From: Syntrophomonas sp. UBA5314
GTDB lineage: Bacteria; Bacillota; Syntrophomonadia; Syntrophomonadales; Syntrophomonadaceae
NCBI GenBank assembly: GCA_002410325.1
Contig: DHRK01000069.1
Span: forward strand, 1 to 64,000
DNA length: 64,000 bases
Reading direction: 5' to 3'
The position numbers and the translations under genes are program-made. The notes under the pieces are model-generated. The model was not told the origin of the DNA and did not search any database. It saw only the letters and a program-made list of their open reading frames with translations. Below are positions 1 to 9,366 of this stretch, in pieces (the stretch's first letter is position 1; every line of letters begins with the position of its first letter).

Positions 1-1943
1 CCGCCTCCCAAACTTGGGCAATTTACCGTTCCTCCGATAATTTGGCAATTGACAATATCAGTTTCTTTAGCTGCGCCAATCAATGCGCCCGCATTGCCAT
101 ATTTAAAGATGGTTATGTTCGGAGATTCTATGATCAGGTTTTTAATTTCCGCCCCGGAACAAATCCCAAACAAGCCCATAATCGGGTATTCTATCTGACT
201 TGCGGAGGATATGTTTATCTTTAATCCGGTGATTTTATGTCCGTCTCCATCAAGGGAACCCGTAAATGCCACGCTATATATATCATCTATATCCTCGATG
301 CCGTCAAGATTATAGAGAAACCCGATCGGCACCCAGGCTTCTCCTGCCTGATAGGAGGATAAATCTATGTCATTGGCCAACTTGTAACACGAACTCATAT
401 TATTACGAATTTCATCCAACTGCTGTGGTGTGGTAATCATATAGGGATTCTCTGGTGTTCCAAGGGGCGGTGGAGTTGCTGATGGTTGGGGAAGGCTCTG
501 TAAGTAAGGATAAGTTACTCCTTCGTCTATTTGCCAAATGTCAGTAAAATCCCATCCGTTAAAGGTAGCCTGTTGAAACATTTCTGAAGTAACTTTACCC
601 GTTCCGGCCTGGGATTGAGTAGTATTGGAAGTCACAGTGTCCCAATAGCAATTGTTTCCTACCTCGCCAAATCCATTGTAGGAAGGGCCTGAATTGGGTA
701 CCTGACCGATAGAGTAACATTTTTCAACCGAAACGGTAGTTTGATCTTCAACATATCCTACAAATCCACCAACTTTCTGATATGTGGATGAGGATATATT
801 ACCGGTCGAGAAACAATTGCTGAGTGATATTGAACCCTCAGACAGCTTAGCAACGAACCCACCTGCAATACCCGGGCTTGTCATGTTAAGCGTTCCGGTT
901 GAATAGCATTCCGATACATTTGTTGAGTGTTCTGCAGTGCTGTAAAGGGTGCATACTAATCCTCCAAGTCTCACGCCGCTTAGGCTCGTATTTGCATAAC
1001 ATTCTAGCAGTGTACAATCTTGACCAAATCCGATTAATCCACCCACATAGAACCCTTCAATGGTTGTGGATTCAACCGAACACCCGTTGACAGTGCATCC
1101 ATTTTCAAGTTGTCCCACTAAACCTCCTGCAAAGCATTCAATAGAGCCGATGCTATTGGTTATACTGCAATTAATTATTTGACACCCGGTAATAGTCGTC
1201 GTATCTAGTGCAAATCCTATGAGCGCCCCTGCCGTATAAGGGGCTGTAGAAATATTAAAATCTATATTCGTAGATTCAACCGAACATTCACTGACATTGC
1301 AGCCATGAACATTCCCTGCCACCCCGCCTACCATGCACTCCCCGGATTGGGCATTGCCAATGAGATGACAATCGGTAAAATGACAGTTACTAATCGTCGT
1401 ATTTTCCGCCATTCCAGTTAATAATCCGGCATAACCATATGCAGAAATATAAGCAGATTCAATGGTTAAATTACTTAAAGCTGCATCGGAACAATACCCA
1501 AATAGTCCCGATAATTGCCTTGAACTGTCTATTTTAAGACCCGTAATTTTATGACCCGCCCCATCGAGCGAGCCAGTAAAGCTATTATCCCAGTCGCCGA
1601 TCGGCACCCAGCCTTCTCCCGATTGGTAAGCCGACAGGTCTATGTCATTAGCCAGTCGGTAGCTCGCACTCAGATTATTACGAATTTCATTTAGCTGTTG
1701 CGGTGTGGTAATAATATAGGGATCATTAGTAGTTTCATGAGTGGACTGGAGCACATTGCCGCCGCTGTCATAAGAGTAAGTGTTGGTTTGGCCGTTGCCA
1801 TAGGTGACTGACGTCAACCTCCCCAGCTCATCGTATGTATAGTGTATATGCCCGGCATTGACCGGAACGGAAAGCGTAAACAAGGTCAACACCATACATA
1901 TACTTAATAAGGCAAGTTTTCTCAAGTATCTTCCAACGTACAT
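1..1943 (-). CDS. Secreted YD-repeat/GLUG-repeat protein (3' end outside window)
   Basis: The open frame runs from ATG at 1943 (ribosome site AAGGAG, 8 bases upstream) off the left edge, about 647 residues so far. Residues 1-30 are a clear signal peptide: basic start, hydrophobic core (SICMVLTLFTLSVPVNA) and likely cleavage after VNA. Next come two YD (RHS-type) units, HYTYDELGRLTSVTYGNG and YSYDSGGN, then blocks beginning PYIITTPQQL and ANDIDLS and many GLUG-type repeats (GLFGYCSDA, AGGLVGQLENG, VGGLIGFGQD). A second PYMITTPQQL/ANDIDLS block starts near 465 nt, so the architecture repeats internally. GLUG repeats are typical of surface adhesins and RHS proteins. YD units ahead of GLUG repeats are the reverse of the order in the neighbouring RHS protein. 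It is probably an exported surface or toxin-carrier protein; its C-terminal end is not visible. Confidence 0.85.
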   Translation of the reverse strand, partial: MYVGRYLRKLALLSICMVLTLFTLSVPVNAGHIHYTYDELGRLTSVTYGNGQTNTYSYDSGGNVLQSTHETTNDPYIITTPQQLNEIRNNLSASYRLANDIDLSAYQSGEGWVPIGDWDNSFTGSLDGAGHKITGLKIDSSRQLSGLFGYCSDAALSNLTIESAYISAYGYAGLLTGMAENTTISNCHFTDCHLIGNAQSGECMVGGVAGNVHGCNVSECSVESTNIDFNISTAPYTAGALIGFALDTTTITGCQIINCSITNSIGSIECFAGGLVGQLENGCTVNGCSVESTTIEGFYVGGLIGFGQDCTLLECYANTSLSGVRLGGLVCTLYSTAEHSTNVSECYSTGTLNMTSPGIAGGFVAKLSEGSISLSNCFSTGNISSSTYQKVGGFVGYVEDQTTVSVEKCYSIGQVPNSGPSYNGFGEVGNNCYWDTVTSNTTQSQAGTGKVTSEMFQQATFNGWDFTDIWQIDEGVTYPYLQSLPQPSATPPPLGTPENPYMITTPQQLDEIRNNMSSCYKLANDIDLSSYQAGEAWVPIGFLYNLDGIEDIDDIYSVAFTGSLDGDGHKITGLKINISSASQIEYPIMGLFGICSGAEIKNLIIESPNITIFKYGNAGALIGAAKETDIVNCQIIGGTVNCPSLGG

Positions 1944-2286
1944 TTCTAATGCTCCTTCCCCGACTCAATTGAACCCAATGATCCTTTATATAAATAAGCA
2001 GGGACAATTCCTATTTATATAGCTTAAAGAACCATCCCTGCGTTCCAACATATCCATTGATTTGTTTTTAGTTGGAGTGTGTCAATAACTCTGTCTCCTG
2101 ACATATTTCTGTCTGTTTATCCCCCGGTAAATAATATGATACAACCCGGTTTGGCTGTATTGTCGAGCTTGCCTCCCCATGCCTCCACCCCCTTGCCAAG
2201 TTATACCATGAACCTATGCAAGACTATGTGATGTTGACGTTTAAGGTACGTCCCCATGCGTCCCATCCCCATGAGTCCCTCGTCCT
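1944..2286. other. Intergenic region with dispersed repeat
   Basis: No gene is apparent between the start of the GLUG/YD protein and the end of the first DUF4279 gene. It contains the promoter-proximal leader of the former and one copy of a 157-bp repeat (2108-2264). The repeat ends in a GC-rich GTCCCCATGCGTCCC stretch that resembles REP-type sequence. Confidence 0.6.
2108..2264. repeat. 157-bp dispersed repeat, copy 1
   Basis: This stretch aligns without gaps to 10741-10897, from TCTGTCTGTTTATCCCCCGG to the CGTCCC end, with roughly a dozen mismatches by eye. Both copies lie in intergenic debris. No conserved reading frame is evident. The end facing higher coordinates has a GTCCCCAT motif like the REP hairpins at 2753-3039, so a small non-autonomous element or a REP-associated relic is possible. 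Confidence 0.8.
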
Positions 2287-2682
2287 CTAATCCACATATA
2301 AATCAAATCCAACTTCCGCATTGATAGATGCTAAGAATAAAATAATTTCTTTTGTTAAAACCATTTCTGGCCTATCACCATTTTCCATAAATATACCAAT
2401 TTCAAAAATTACATTACTATTATAGGTGTTGCAAATTTCATTAATGATTTTTTCTTTACCTAACAATAGTTTCATAATTCTTTCAAATTGCACGGAAACT
2501 GCTTTACAACTGTCCTTCTCGGTCCTCAACGACCAGGTAGTATATGCGAATTGCTTTACAGGGCAGTCTTTTTTTTCTCTGGTATCCGTCGGCATGATAT
2601 TCATTTTTTTAGTAACATTATCAAGATTAAACTCATCCCCAACTAAGAAGAATGATACTCTCACTTGTGGCAATTGTGTCAA
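2287..2682 (-). CDS. DUF4279-like protein, probable orphan immunity protein (copy 1)
   Basis: A 131-residue protein with the DUF4279-type N-terminus (VRVSFFLVGDEFNLDNVTKK) and conserved end (EVGFDLYVD). It begins at TTG 2682, preceded by AAGGGGG. It is a clear paralogue of the protein at 3046-3441, with almost identical last 18 codons at DNA level. DUF4279 genes are often found beside RHS/WapA-type toxins, and the second copy directly follows an RHS gene, so an immunity role is inferred. This copy is separated from any intact toxin: only a 14-codon toxin-tip relic (2707-2751) precedes it. It is therefore best read as the immunity half of a displaced toxin-immunity cassette. Function has not been shown for this family member. 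Confidence 0.75.
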   Translation of the reverse strand: MTQLPQVRVSFFLVGDEFNLDNVTKKMNIMPTDTREKKDCPVKQFAYTTWSLRTEKDSCKAVSVQFERIMKLLLGKEKIINEICNTYNSNVIFEIGIFMENGDRPEMVLTKEIILFLASINAEVGFDLYVD

Positions 2683-2706
2683 TTTGCCATTTTCCCCCTT
2701 CTTCCT

Positions 2707-2751
2707 TTATTTATACAATCCTGTGTGAATTTGTACAGAGGAATCTTTTAG
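2707..2751 (-). pseudogene. Relic of a second toxin C-terminus
   Basis: Reading on the minus strand, this stretch gives LKDSSVQIHTGLYK followed by a stop (2707-2709). The intact RHS toxin ends in the related IRDSSIQVPTGLYKD. The DNA match (TTATACAATCCTGTG) confirms homology. It lies 24 bases before the TTG of the first DUF4279 gene, just as the intact toxin end precedes the second. It is the last scrap of a toxin tip whose upstream part was replaced by the REP/transposase block. Confidence 0.75.
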
Positions 2752-2752
2752 A

Positions 2753-2790
2753 TGTCAAGGGGAGGTGCCAAGGGGACGATTCTCTTGACA
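2753..2790. repeat. REP-like inverted repeat
   Basis: TGTCAAG (2753-2759) pairs with CTTGACA (2784-2790) around GC-rich sequence containing GGGGACGATTCTC. It resembles the hairpin at 3014-3039, and the pair flank a transposase relic, as REP sequences flank RAYT transposases. Confidence 0.6.
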
Positions 2791-2816
2791 CCCTTGCGTT
2801 TCTGCTTCTTATTTAT

Positions 2817-3000
2817 TCAATTTTTCAATTTCGTTTTCTGAACAATCCCTCGATTAATCCCCAACAAATCAGCTATCGCCCTTACTGAAAGATTGGTGTT
2901 TGTCTTTAGGTTCAATATTATGACTGCTCCATTTGTATTGCCCCGGTTTTTCCACGATTCCAGCTTTAATCGGTTTGTTAAGGGTGTGCGCTTTTATGGT
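2817..3000 (-). pseudogene. Decayed REP-associated tyrosine transposase (RAYT / Y1_Tnp)
   Basis: Two short minus-strand pieces in different frames match the C-terminal part of RAYT transposases. The upstream piece reads TLNKPIKAGIVEKPG, like the family's YIHxNPVxAGIVxxPEDY segment. The downstream piece reads LSVRAIADLLGINRGIVQK, the usual C-terminal helix-turn-helix, ending at stop 2817-2819. The catalytic N-terminal HUH domain and the middle are missing and the frames are shifted, so the gene is dead. It lies between two REP-like palindromes and splits a duplicated toxin-immunity locus. Confidence 0.7.
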
Positions 3001-3013
3001 ATCAGTCCAAAAA

Positions 3014-3039
3014 GGGGTCAAGAGAACCGTCTTGACCCC
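3014..3039. repeat. REP-like perfect hairpin
   Basis: GGGGTCAAGA (3014-3023) and TCTTGACCCC (3030-3039) form a perfect 10-bp stem with loop GAACCG. It sits a few bases downstream of the second DUF4279 gene on the minus strand, so it may also stop transcription, although there is no T tract. Confidence 0.75.
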
Positions 3040-3045
3040 CGTCCT

Positions 3046-3441
3046 CTAATCCACATATAAATCAAATCCAACTTCCGCATTGATAGATGCTAAAAATGAG
3101 ATAATATCTTTTGTTAAAACCATTTCTGGGCCATCACCATTTTCCATAAAAACACTTACTACAAACCCTGCATTAATGCCATATTCTTCGCAAATCCGAT
3201 TAATAATTGATTCTTTGCCTTTTAATAGCTTTATAAGTTTTTCAAATTGCCAGGAAACAACCTTACAACTTTCTTTTTGAGTGTCTAATTCCCAGGAAGT
3301 ATGCGCAAATTTTACTATAGGGAAATCTTTTTTTTCTCTGGTTTCCGTTGGTGTAATATTCATTCTTTTTGTAACATCGTCAAGGTTAAATTCATCCCCC
3401 ATAAAAAAGAAGGATACTCGTATCTGAGGCAAATTCTCCAT
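3046..3441 (-). CDS. DUF4279-like protein, probable immunity to the adjacent RHS toxin (copy 2)
   Basis: A protein of 131 residues from ATG 3441 (MENLPQIRVSFFFMGDEFNL). A longer TTG start at 3459 overlaps the RHS stop codon (TTGA), but the ATG aligns with the start of the paralogue at 2287-2682. It begins 15 bases after the toxin gene's stop and must be cotranscribed with it. A small gene directly 3' of an RHS toxin is the standard place for a cognate immunity gene. The two copies differ most in the middle (residues about 45-100), as expected if each matched a different toxin tip. The immunity role is inferred from position and family, not shown. Confidence 0.8.
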   Translation of the reverse strand: MENLPQIRVSFFFMGDEFNLDDVTKRMNITPTETREKKDFPIVKFAHTSWELDTQKESCKVVSWQFEKLIKLLKGKESIINRICEEYGINAGFVVSVFMENGDGPEMVLTKDIISFLASINAEVGFDLYVD

Positions 3442-3455
3442 TATGCTCACTTCTT

Positions 3456-6400
3456 TCAATCTTTATACAATCCTGTGGGAACTTGTATAGATGAATCTCT
3501 TATTGATTCTAATACTATCTCACCAGTGTCTTTGTTATATTTTATATTAAACTTGGAAATGTTCCCCTTCCCTACAAAAGCCTTTTTTAAATCCTCTGCC
3601 CCTTGATATCCTAGCTTTTGGGCTATTTGATTCGCAATTTTATTGCTTTTAAAAATTTGTAGACTAGCCTTTCCAACCGGGCCCCCTCCGGCAATGCCCA
3701 TTGCTATTTCATATTGTTCATCAAACTCTTGTTTTTTCAAATCCAATATTCTTTGATTAGCAATTTCTTTTTCTTCTTGGGAGTAGTAATCCCCTTTGAT
3801 AATAAGCAACTCGTTTATTATTTTAAAATCCGAATTAAATAGCATAAGATTAGCCTCAGCCTTAAATTGCTCATAAAGAGAATAATTAGAACCGTTTGCT
3901 ATAGCTTCTTCATTTCGAATACTATTTGATAGGCCTATATAAATTTCGTTTAATGATTCATAATCCATATCTTTATATCTTTGATATGCACCCGCATAAT
4001 TAGTGGGACTATGCCCTGTCGGATCAATGAAATTAATGGGGTTGTTATTACAGTATGCAAACAAATTCAAACTCAGCGGATTAGTTATAGCCCCGTTTAA
4101 ACTATCCTTTGAAACAAACCTTTGCACCTCGGGATTGTAGTACCTGGCCCGCATGTAGCACAGCCCGGTGCCGTCGGTCATGATTCCATATTGGCCGTTG
4201 TAAAGGAACGGGGTGTTGCTGCTTCCAACATGGTCCGTAAGTTTGCCGTACTCATTATACAGGAAGCTGTCGGTGGTATTGCCCGAAGCATCGGTAAGCA
4301 ATACAGTACTGCCCCTGAGGTCGTAGTGGTAAACCTGATAAGTGTTCTGGCTTTCCTCCCCTATCAGTCCCAAACCGTATACATAAAAGGTCTGGCTGCT
4401 ATCGGAGCCGTTTCTAATCAGAACCTGGCTCAAGGAGGCTTGTGGATTGATTATATCATCATAGTGCACCCCGTTGATTGTCGCACCTGTTCGGTTGCCT
4501 TCCGCATCATAGGTGTAGCTGGAGCTTCCCGCACCGGTCAGCCGGTTGCGGGAGTTGAAAGTATACTGGGTCATCTCTCCGTTCAACGGTCCCAAGGTCA
4601 TGTTGCCGTCCGCGTCATAGGCAACCGCCTGTCCGTTGTAGGTCGCCATGCGGTTGTCGGTAGTACAGGTTATCACGCTGTTGTCTCCGGTATTTGCAGG
4701 GTCGGGAAGATTAGAAAATTCGTCGGTAATGTTTCCCGCTGCGTCATAGGTGAAATCAAATTGGGTTAGGGTGCTTCCTCCCGGAGCAACATCCTTTATC
4801 CGGGTTAATCTACCGGCTTCGTTGTAGGTTCTGGTTTCCACTGTTCCGTCAGGCCGGTGGGTTCCGGTCAGGCGGCCGTTGGCGTCATAGGCATAAGTCG
4901 TAATGCGGCCCGCCCAATCCCGCACCTGGGTCAGCTTATCAGCGGCGTCGTAGGTGTATTGCACCTGTTTTCCGCCCGGATAAGTGATAGTGCTCAGATT
5001 ACCCGCCTCATCATAGGTATAGCCGATAGTGTTGCCCCGGGCATCGGTGTAGCTCACTACCCGGTTTAAGGCGTCATATTGGCGGGTGATGGTTCCGCTG
5101 GCATCGCTTACTGTCAGCAGGTTGCCGTTGCCGTCATAGGTGCAGCTTATGGATCCGTCTGGATCGTTCTGGGATATTAAACGCCGGGCATCGTCGTATT
5201 GCCAGGTCCGGTTCTGACCCCGCCCGTTGGTAAAACCGCTTAAAAGCCCGGCCTGGTTGTATGTGTAGCTGTGGCTGCCGGTATCCGAACTGCTTCCGGT
5301 AAGTCTTCCGGCCAGGTCGAAGCTGAATCCGCGCCGGTTGTTATTGGCGTCTACCATGGCCTTACGATTTCCCATGGCATTGAATTCCTGGCTGGCCTGG
5401 CCTTGAAGGGCGTCAACGGTTTGTATATGGCGGTTTAAATTATCATAACTGAACTGCGTACTCCGGTTCAGGGGGTCGGTTATAGCACTCAACCGGCCCA
5501 GCGAATCATATTGATTGTTAGTGCTATTGTCCAAGGCGTCTTTTACCGACGTAAGCAGATATTTTTGAGGATCATAGGTATAACTGGCCACGGTGTTTCC
5601 TAACGCGTCCTGCCTTCCGGTTACATTTCCCACTTCATCATAGTTGAAGCTAGAGGTGTTCCCCAGGGAATCGGTGATAGAAGTCAAACGGCCATTCAAA
5701 TCATAGGCATATGCAGTAGTTTTACCCCGGGGATTGGTTATTCCCACCAGTTGGTTTTCGCTGTCATAGGCATAGGTGGTCGTGTGGCTCAAGGCATCGG
5801 TCACCTGTATACAGTTGCCGTTGCTGTCATAGGCATATTGGGTGGTGTTATTATTCGCGTCAGTTTTTCTTGTTACTCGGTTATTGGAGTCATACTGGTA
5901 GCTCCAGGCGTGGTTTAAAGGATCGGTAATGCTTAAAAGGTTGCCCGCCGCGTCATAGGTGTAGTTTGTGGTTTTACCGGCGCTGTCCGTGGCGCCGGTC
6001 ACCCGGCCTGCGGAGTCGTAGGCATAGGTGGTGGTAAGGCCGGCCGGATTGGTAACGGTATGGGGCAGTCCGTTGGTATACGTGCGGCTCACGGTTCCCG
6101 TTCCCGCTTCCGTCGCCGGGTTGGTTTGGGTTTGGAGCAGGCCGTTGGAGAAGTATTCATATGAAGTCACCGCCCCCGTAGCATCCGTAAAACTTACCAG
6201 GTTGTTGTTGCCATCATAGGAGAGACTGGTAATTCTTCCACCGGGATCGGTTATTTGGGTCAGGTTATTGCCCGCATCATACTCATATTCAGTGTCGCCA
6301 AAGGCATCGGTAGATAAAGTAAGATTGCCATTCGCATCATACTCAAAGAACTTAGAATTGTCTTTTGGATCGCTTATACTTATGCAGTTGTTGTTTTTAT

Positions 6401-8723
6401 CATAGTCAAACGCCGTATCCCCGTTTAGAGGGTCCTTAACGGCGGTGCATCTAAACTTATGGTCATAGGTGCAGGTGGTGACGTCCCCCAAAGGTCCGCT
6501 CAGATTTGTCTGGAAATTATTGTAGGCATATTGCCAGGTGTTGCTTTTCCCATCCACCTGCTGGATAACCCGGTTTTCATCATCATAGCTGTGGGTAAGC
6601 GCGGTGGTGCTGTCGGGGCGGATTATAGAGGTCAGGCCGTGAGAGTCGTATTGGTAGGTGGTTATTCCTCCGTTTAGATCCTGCGCCGCAGCCAGGTTTT
6701 CATTTGCGTCATATGTATAGTGAACCGATCTCCCGGCGGGGTCCGTTATGCTGGCCAAGCGGCTGCCAGAGTCATAGGTGAAATTCAGGGTTTTGCCTGT
6801 TGTCTGGTTGGTGGCCGTAGCTAACCGGTCGCCGTTATAGGTTAGCTCGATGGTGTTGTTGTTCTGGTCGGTAATGTTCAATAGTTTACCGGAAGTATCG
6901 AATAGGTATTGGGTGTGGTCCTTAAAGGAGAGAGTGTATCCACCGGTTGCACCGGTAAGCGTTTCATAGCAGCCGGCCGGCGCGGTGAACCCGGACCCAC
7001 TGGAGGTAAATTTATATACATGCCCGTCGGCATAGGCCACACTGATACTGTTATCCTGATTGATGGTTAAATGAACATTGTAGTTGTTAGTCCAGCCCTT
7101 GCCTTGTGGTCCTTCATAGTCGTCCAATGAGTTGTAAAAACGGGTGAATTCCAGTTCCGGACCAACCCCGGGAATATTAATATCGGTTACCTCTTGAATG
7201 TAGTTTCCGGTGCAGAGATTAACTGAGCTGTTTCCGTAGGAGCAATAGGGCCGCTTGCCGAGATGTTCCTTTGATGATAAAACTGTTGATGTACGTTGTA
7301 AGTACGGATAGCCATTGTTAATGGCAGGATCGATGGCCCAGGTATTATCAAAATCCCATCCGGCAAAGGTCGCCTGGGTTTTCATCTCCGCTGTTGTCTT
7401 CGGTATTCCATGCCCGTCATTGTCTGAATGACCCGAGGTCTGTGAATCGTAATAACAGGAGTCAATTTGAGCGGTACTATGTGGAGAATCATAATCATGA
7501 TATCCATTTGATGCAAAACCGCGGTAATAGCGGGAGTTGGAGTTCAAGGGGACTGTTCCAGTACTATAACAATGTTGTAATAATGGGCATTCTGAGGCGG
7601 AATATTGAAAACCATATCCTAAAAAGCCGCCCAACCCCCTCGCATTACGGAGTGGATCAAGATCAGCTGGTGTATTATCCACTATCGACACAGTTGAATA
7701 ACAATCGTTAATTGTAACAGCACCATATAAGTGAGAAACAAATCCCCCATATTCTCCCACATAAATGTTTATATCAAGCATCATAGTTTGACAAGTCATG
7801 TTACCGGCTGAATAGCATTTATTTATTACTGCTTCAGAAGATATCCATTCAGCAAAGCCAGCAGCCATCCGCCCAGATACTGAACATGATGAAGAACAAT
7901 TAACTATATTACCGCCAGAAACAAGATCGATGAACCCGCTCGCACTTTTTCCGCTAACAGTGCCGGAAACGCTGCAATTGCTAACGATTGATTGGCGAAC
8001 GAAACCCATCAATCCGCCTGCATATCCTCCGTTTATGGTGCCAGAAATGTGGCAATTATCTATAACGGCGCCATCCGCACCTCCGCACAAGGCCCCAATA
8101 TTGCACTCATCATTACCACTACTACTAATACTACTAATATTGACATTTTCAAGGATAACGTTTTTTATAGTTCCGCCATCTATAAACTGAAATAAACCAT
8201 ATAAATCATTTTCATTGGTAACCGGTTCAGTCGTGTTAAACCCTATAATTTTATAGCCATTCCCATCATAGGTCCCCGTGAAAGCACCGGTTATTCCGCC
8301 CCAATTAGAATGACTGCTCAAATCGATATCGGCCATTTGAATATAATTTGCATCCGGATCATTCACTATATTGTCCAGGTCCTGGAATGTCCTGACTTCC
8401 ATGGTATTTGGCCGTAATATCATCTGGTTATTTGAAGAAGCTTTTGATTTACTATTTGTTTGATATTTATGGCGTATTATCTCCATACGAGATTTTAACT
8501 CCGCTTCGCGGGCCTCTATATCACGCCTGATCTTTTGTGCATCATCAAGGGACGCAGTCTCTATTTGCCCGTTTTCAATTGTCATTTCATCACTTACAGG
8601 GCTGCCGGGCTTATCGTTTTCATTGGCATAGACATAAAATAGTTTTCCTGAAAAAAATATATTGATGGCAAATATCATCATCAACACCAAGAAATATTTT
8701 CTGCATAAATGAGAAGTCCGCAT
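3456..8723 (-). CDS. Secreted RHS-repeat polymorphic toxin with GLUG region
   Basis: About 1755 residues from ATG 8723 (AAAGG upstream); a start at 8753 adds ten residues but has no ribosome site. Order: signal peptide (YFLVLMMIFAINIFFSG), a charged helix, GLUG repeats at about 120-500, a DUF6531-like entry segment (PGVGPELEFTRFYNS), some 40 YD repeats (TYDAAGN, AYDSNGN) at about 590-1480, and the RHS core ending ARYYNPEVQRFVSKDSL ... NPINFIDPTGHSP. After this core, where the self-cleavage/junction normally lies, comes a variable tip of about 185 residues ending GAEDLKKAFVGKGNISKF ... PTGLYKD. I do not recognise the toxic activity. The following DUF4279 gene is the probable immunity gene. Base composition is lower in G+C than the downstream housekeeping genes. 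Confidence 0.92.
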   Translation of the reverse strand: MRTSHLCRKYFLVLMMIFAINIFFSGKLFYVYANENDKPGSPVSDEMTIENGQIETASLDDAQKIRRDIEAREAELKSRMEIIRHKYQTNSKSKASSNNQMILRPNTMEVRTFQDLDNIVNDPDANYIQMADIDLSSHSNWGGITGAFTGTYDGNGYKIIGFNTTEPVTNENDLYGLFQFIDGGTIKNVILENVNISSISSSGNDECNIGALCGGADGAVIDNCHISGTINGGYAGGLMGFVRQSIVSNCSVSGTVSGKSASGFIDLVSGGNIVNCSSSCSVSGRMAAGFAEWISSEAVINKCYSAGNMTCQTMMLDINIYVGEYGGFVSHLYGAVTINDCYSTVSIVDNTPADLDPLRNARGLGGFLGYGFQYSASECPLLQHCYSTGTVPLNSNSRYYRGFASNGYHDYDSPHSTAQIDSCYYDSQTSGHSDNDGHGIPKTTAEMKTQATFAGWDFDNTWAIDPAINNGYPYLQRTSTVLSSKEHLGKRPYCSYGNSSVNLCTGNYIQEVTDINIPGVGPELEFTRFYNSLDDYEGPQGKGWTNNYNVHLTINQDNSISVAYADGHVYKFTSSGSGFTAPAGCYETLTGATGGYTLSFKDHTQYLFDTSGKLLNITDQNNNTIELTYNGDRLATATNQTTGKTLNFTYDSGSRLASITDPAGRSVHYTYDANENLAAAQDLNGGITTYQYDSHGLTSIIRPDSTTALTHSYDDENRVIQQVDGKSNTWQYAYNNFQTNLSGPLGDVTTCTYDHKFRCTAVKDPLNGDTAFDYDKNNNCISISDPKDNSKFFEYDANGNLTLSTDAFGDTEYEYDAGNNLTQITDPGGRITSLSYDGNNNLVSFTDATGAVTSYEYFSNGLLQTQTNPATEAGTGTVSRTYTNGLPHTVTNPAGLTTTYAYDSAGRVTGATDSAGKTTNYTYDAAGNLLSITDPLNHAWSYQYDSNNRVTRKTDANNNTTQYAYDSNGNCIQVTDALSHTTTYAYDSENQLVGITNPRGKTTAYAYDLNGRLTSITDSLGNTSSFNYDEVGNVTGRQDALGNTVASYTYDPQKYLLTSVKDALDNSTNNQYDSLGRLSAITDPLNRSTQFSYDNLNRHIQTVDALQGQASQEFNAMGNRKAMVDANNNRRGFSFDLAGRLTGSSSDTGSHSYTYNQAGLLSGFTNGRGQNRTWQYDDARRLISQNDPDGSISCTYDGNGNLLTVSDASGTITRQYDALNRVVSYTDARGNTIGYTYDEAGNLSTITYPGGKQVQYTYDAADKLTQVRDWAGRITTYAYDANGRLTGTHRPDGTVETRTYNEAGRLTRIKDVAPGGSTLTQFDFTYDAAGNITDEFSNLPDPANTGDNSVITCTTDNRMATYNGQAVAYDADGNMTLGPLNGEMTQYTFNSRNRLTGAGSSSYTYDAEGNRTGATINGVHYDDIINPQASLSQVLIRNGSDSSQTFYVYGLGLIGEESQNTYQVYHYDLRGSTVLLTDASGNTTDSFLYNEYGKLTDHVGSSNTPFLYNGQYGIMTDGTGLCYMRARYYNPEVQRFVSKDSLNGAITNPLSLNLFAYCNNNPINFIDPTGHSPTNYAGAYQRYKDMDYESLNEIYIGLSNSIRNEEAIANGSNYSLYEQFKAEANLMLFNSDFKIINELLIIKGDYYSQEEKEIANQRILDLKKQEFDEQYEIAMGIAGGGPVGKASLQIFKSNKIANQIAQKLGYQGAEDLKKAFVGKGNISKFNIKYNKDTGEIVLESIRDSSIQVPTGLYKD

Positions 8724-9236
<513 letters not shown>

Positions 9237-9366
9237 GGAAGACCGCCTGGCTGGACGCGCCGGAACAACGCCGGATGAACTGGACAGTTATCTGGACAGC
9301 ATTATTGATGAGGTGGGCAATAATAAAAAACACGCTGCTTTAGATTAGTGTGTTCCAATTGCTTTC

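Noticed and set aside
4122..4769. Long plus-strand open frame opposite the RHS gene.
   Set aside because: It is a shadow of the YD-repeat coding strand; no ribosome site and no recognisable domain.
3456..8723. Possible CRISPR-like or satellite repeat signal from regularly spaced similar DNA.
   Set aside because: The periodicity is coding: about 20-residue YD repeats with degenerate DNA, not identical direct repeats with spacers.
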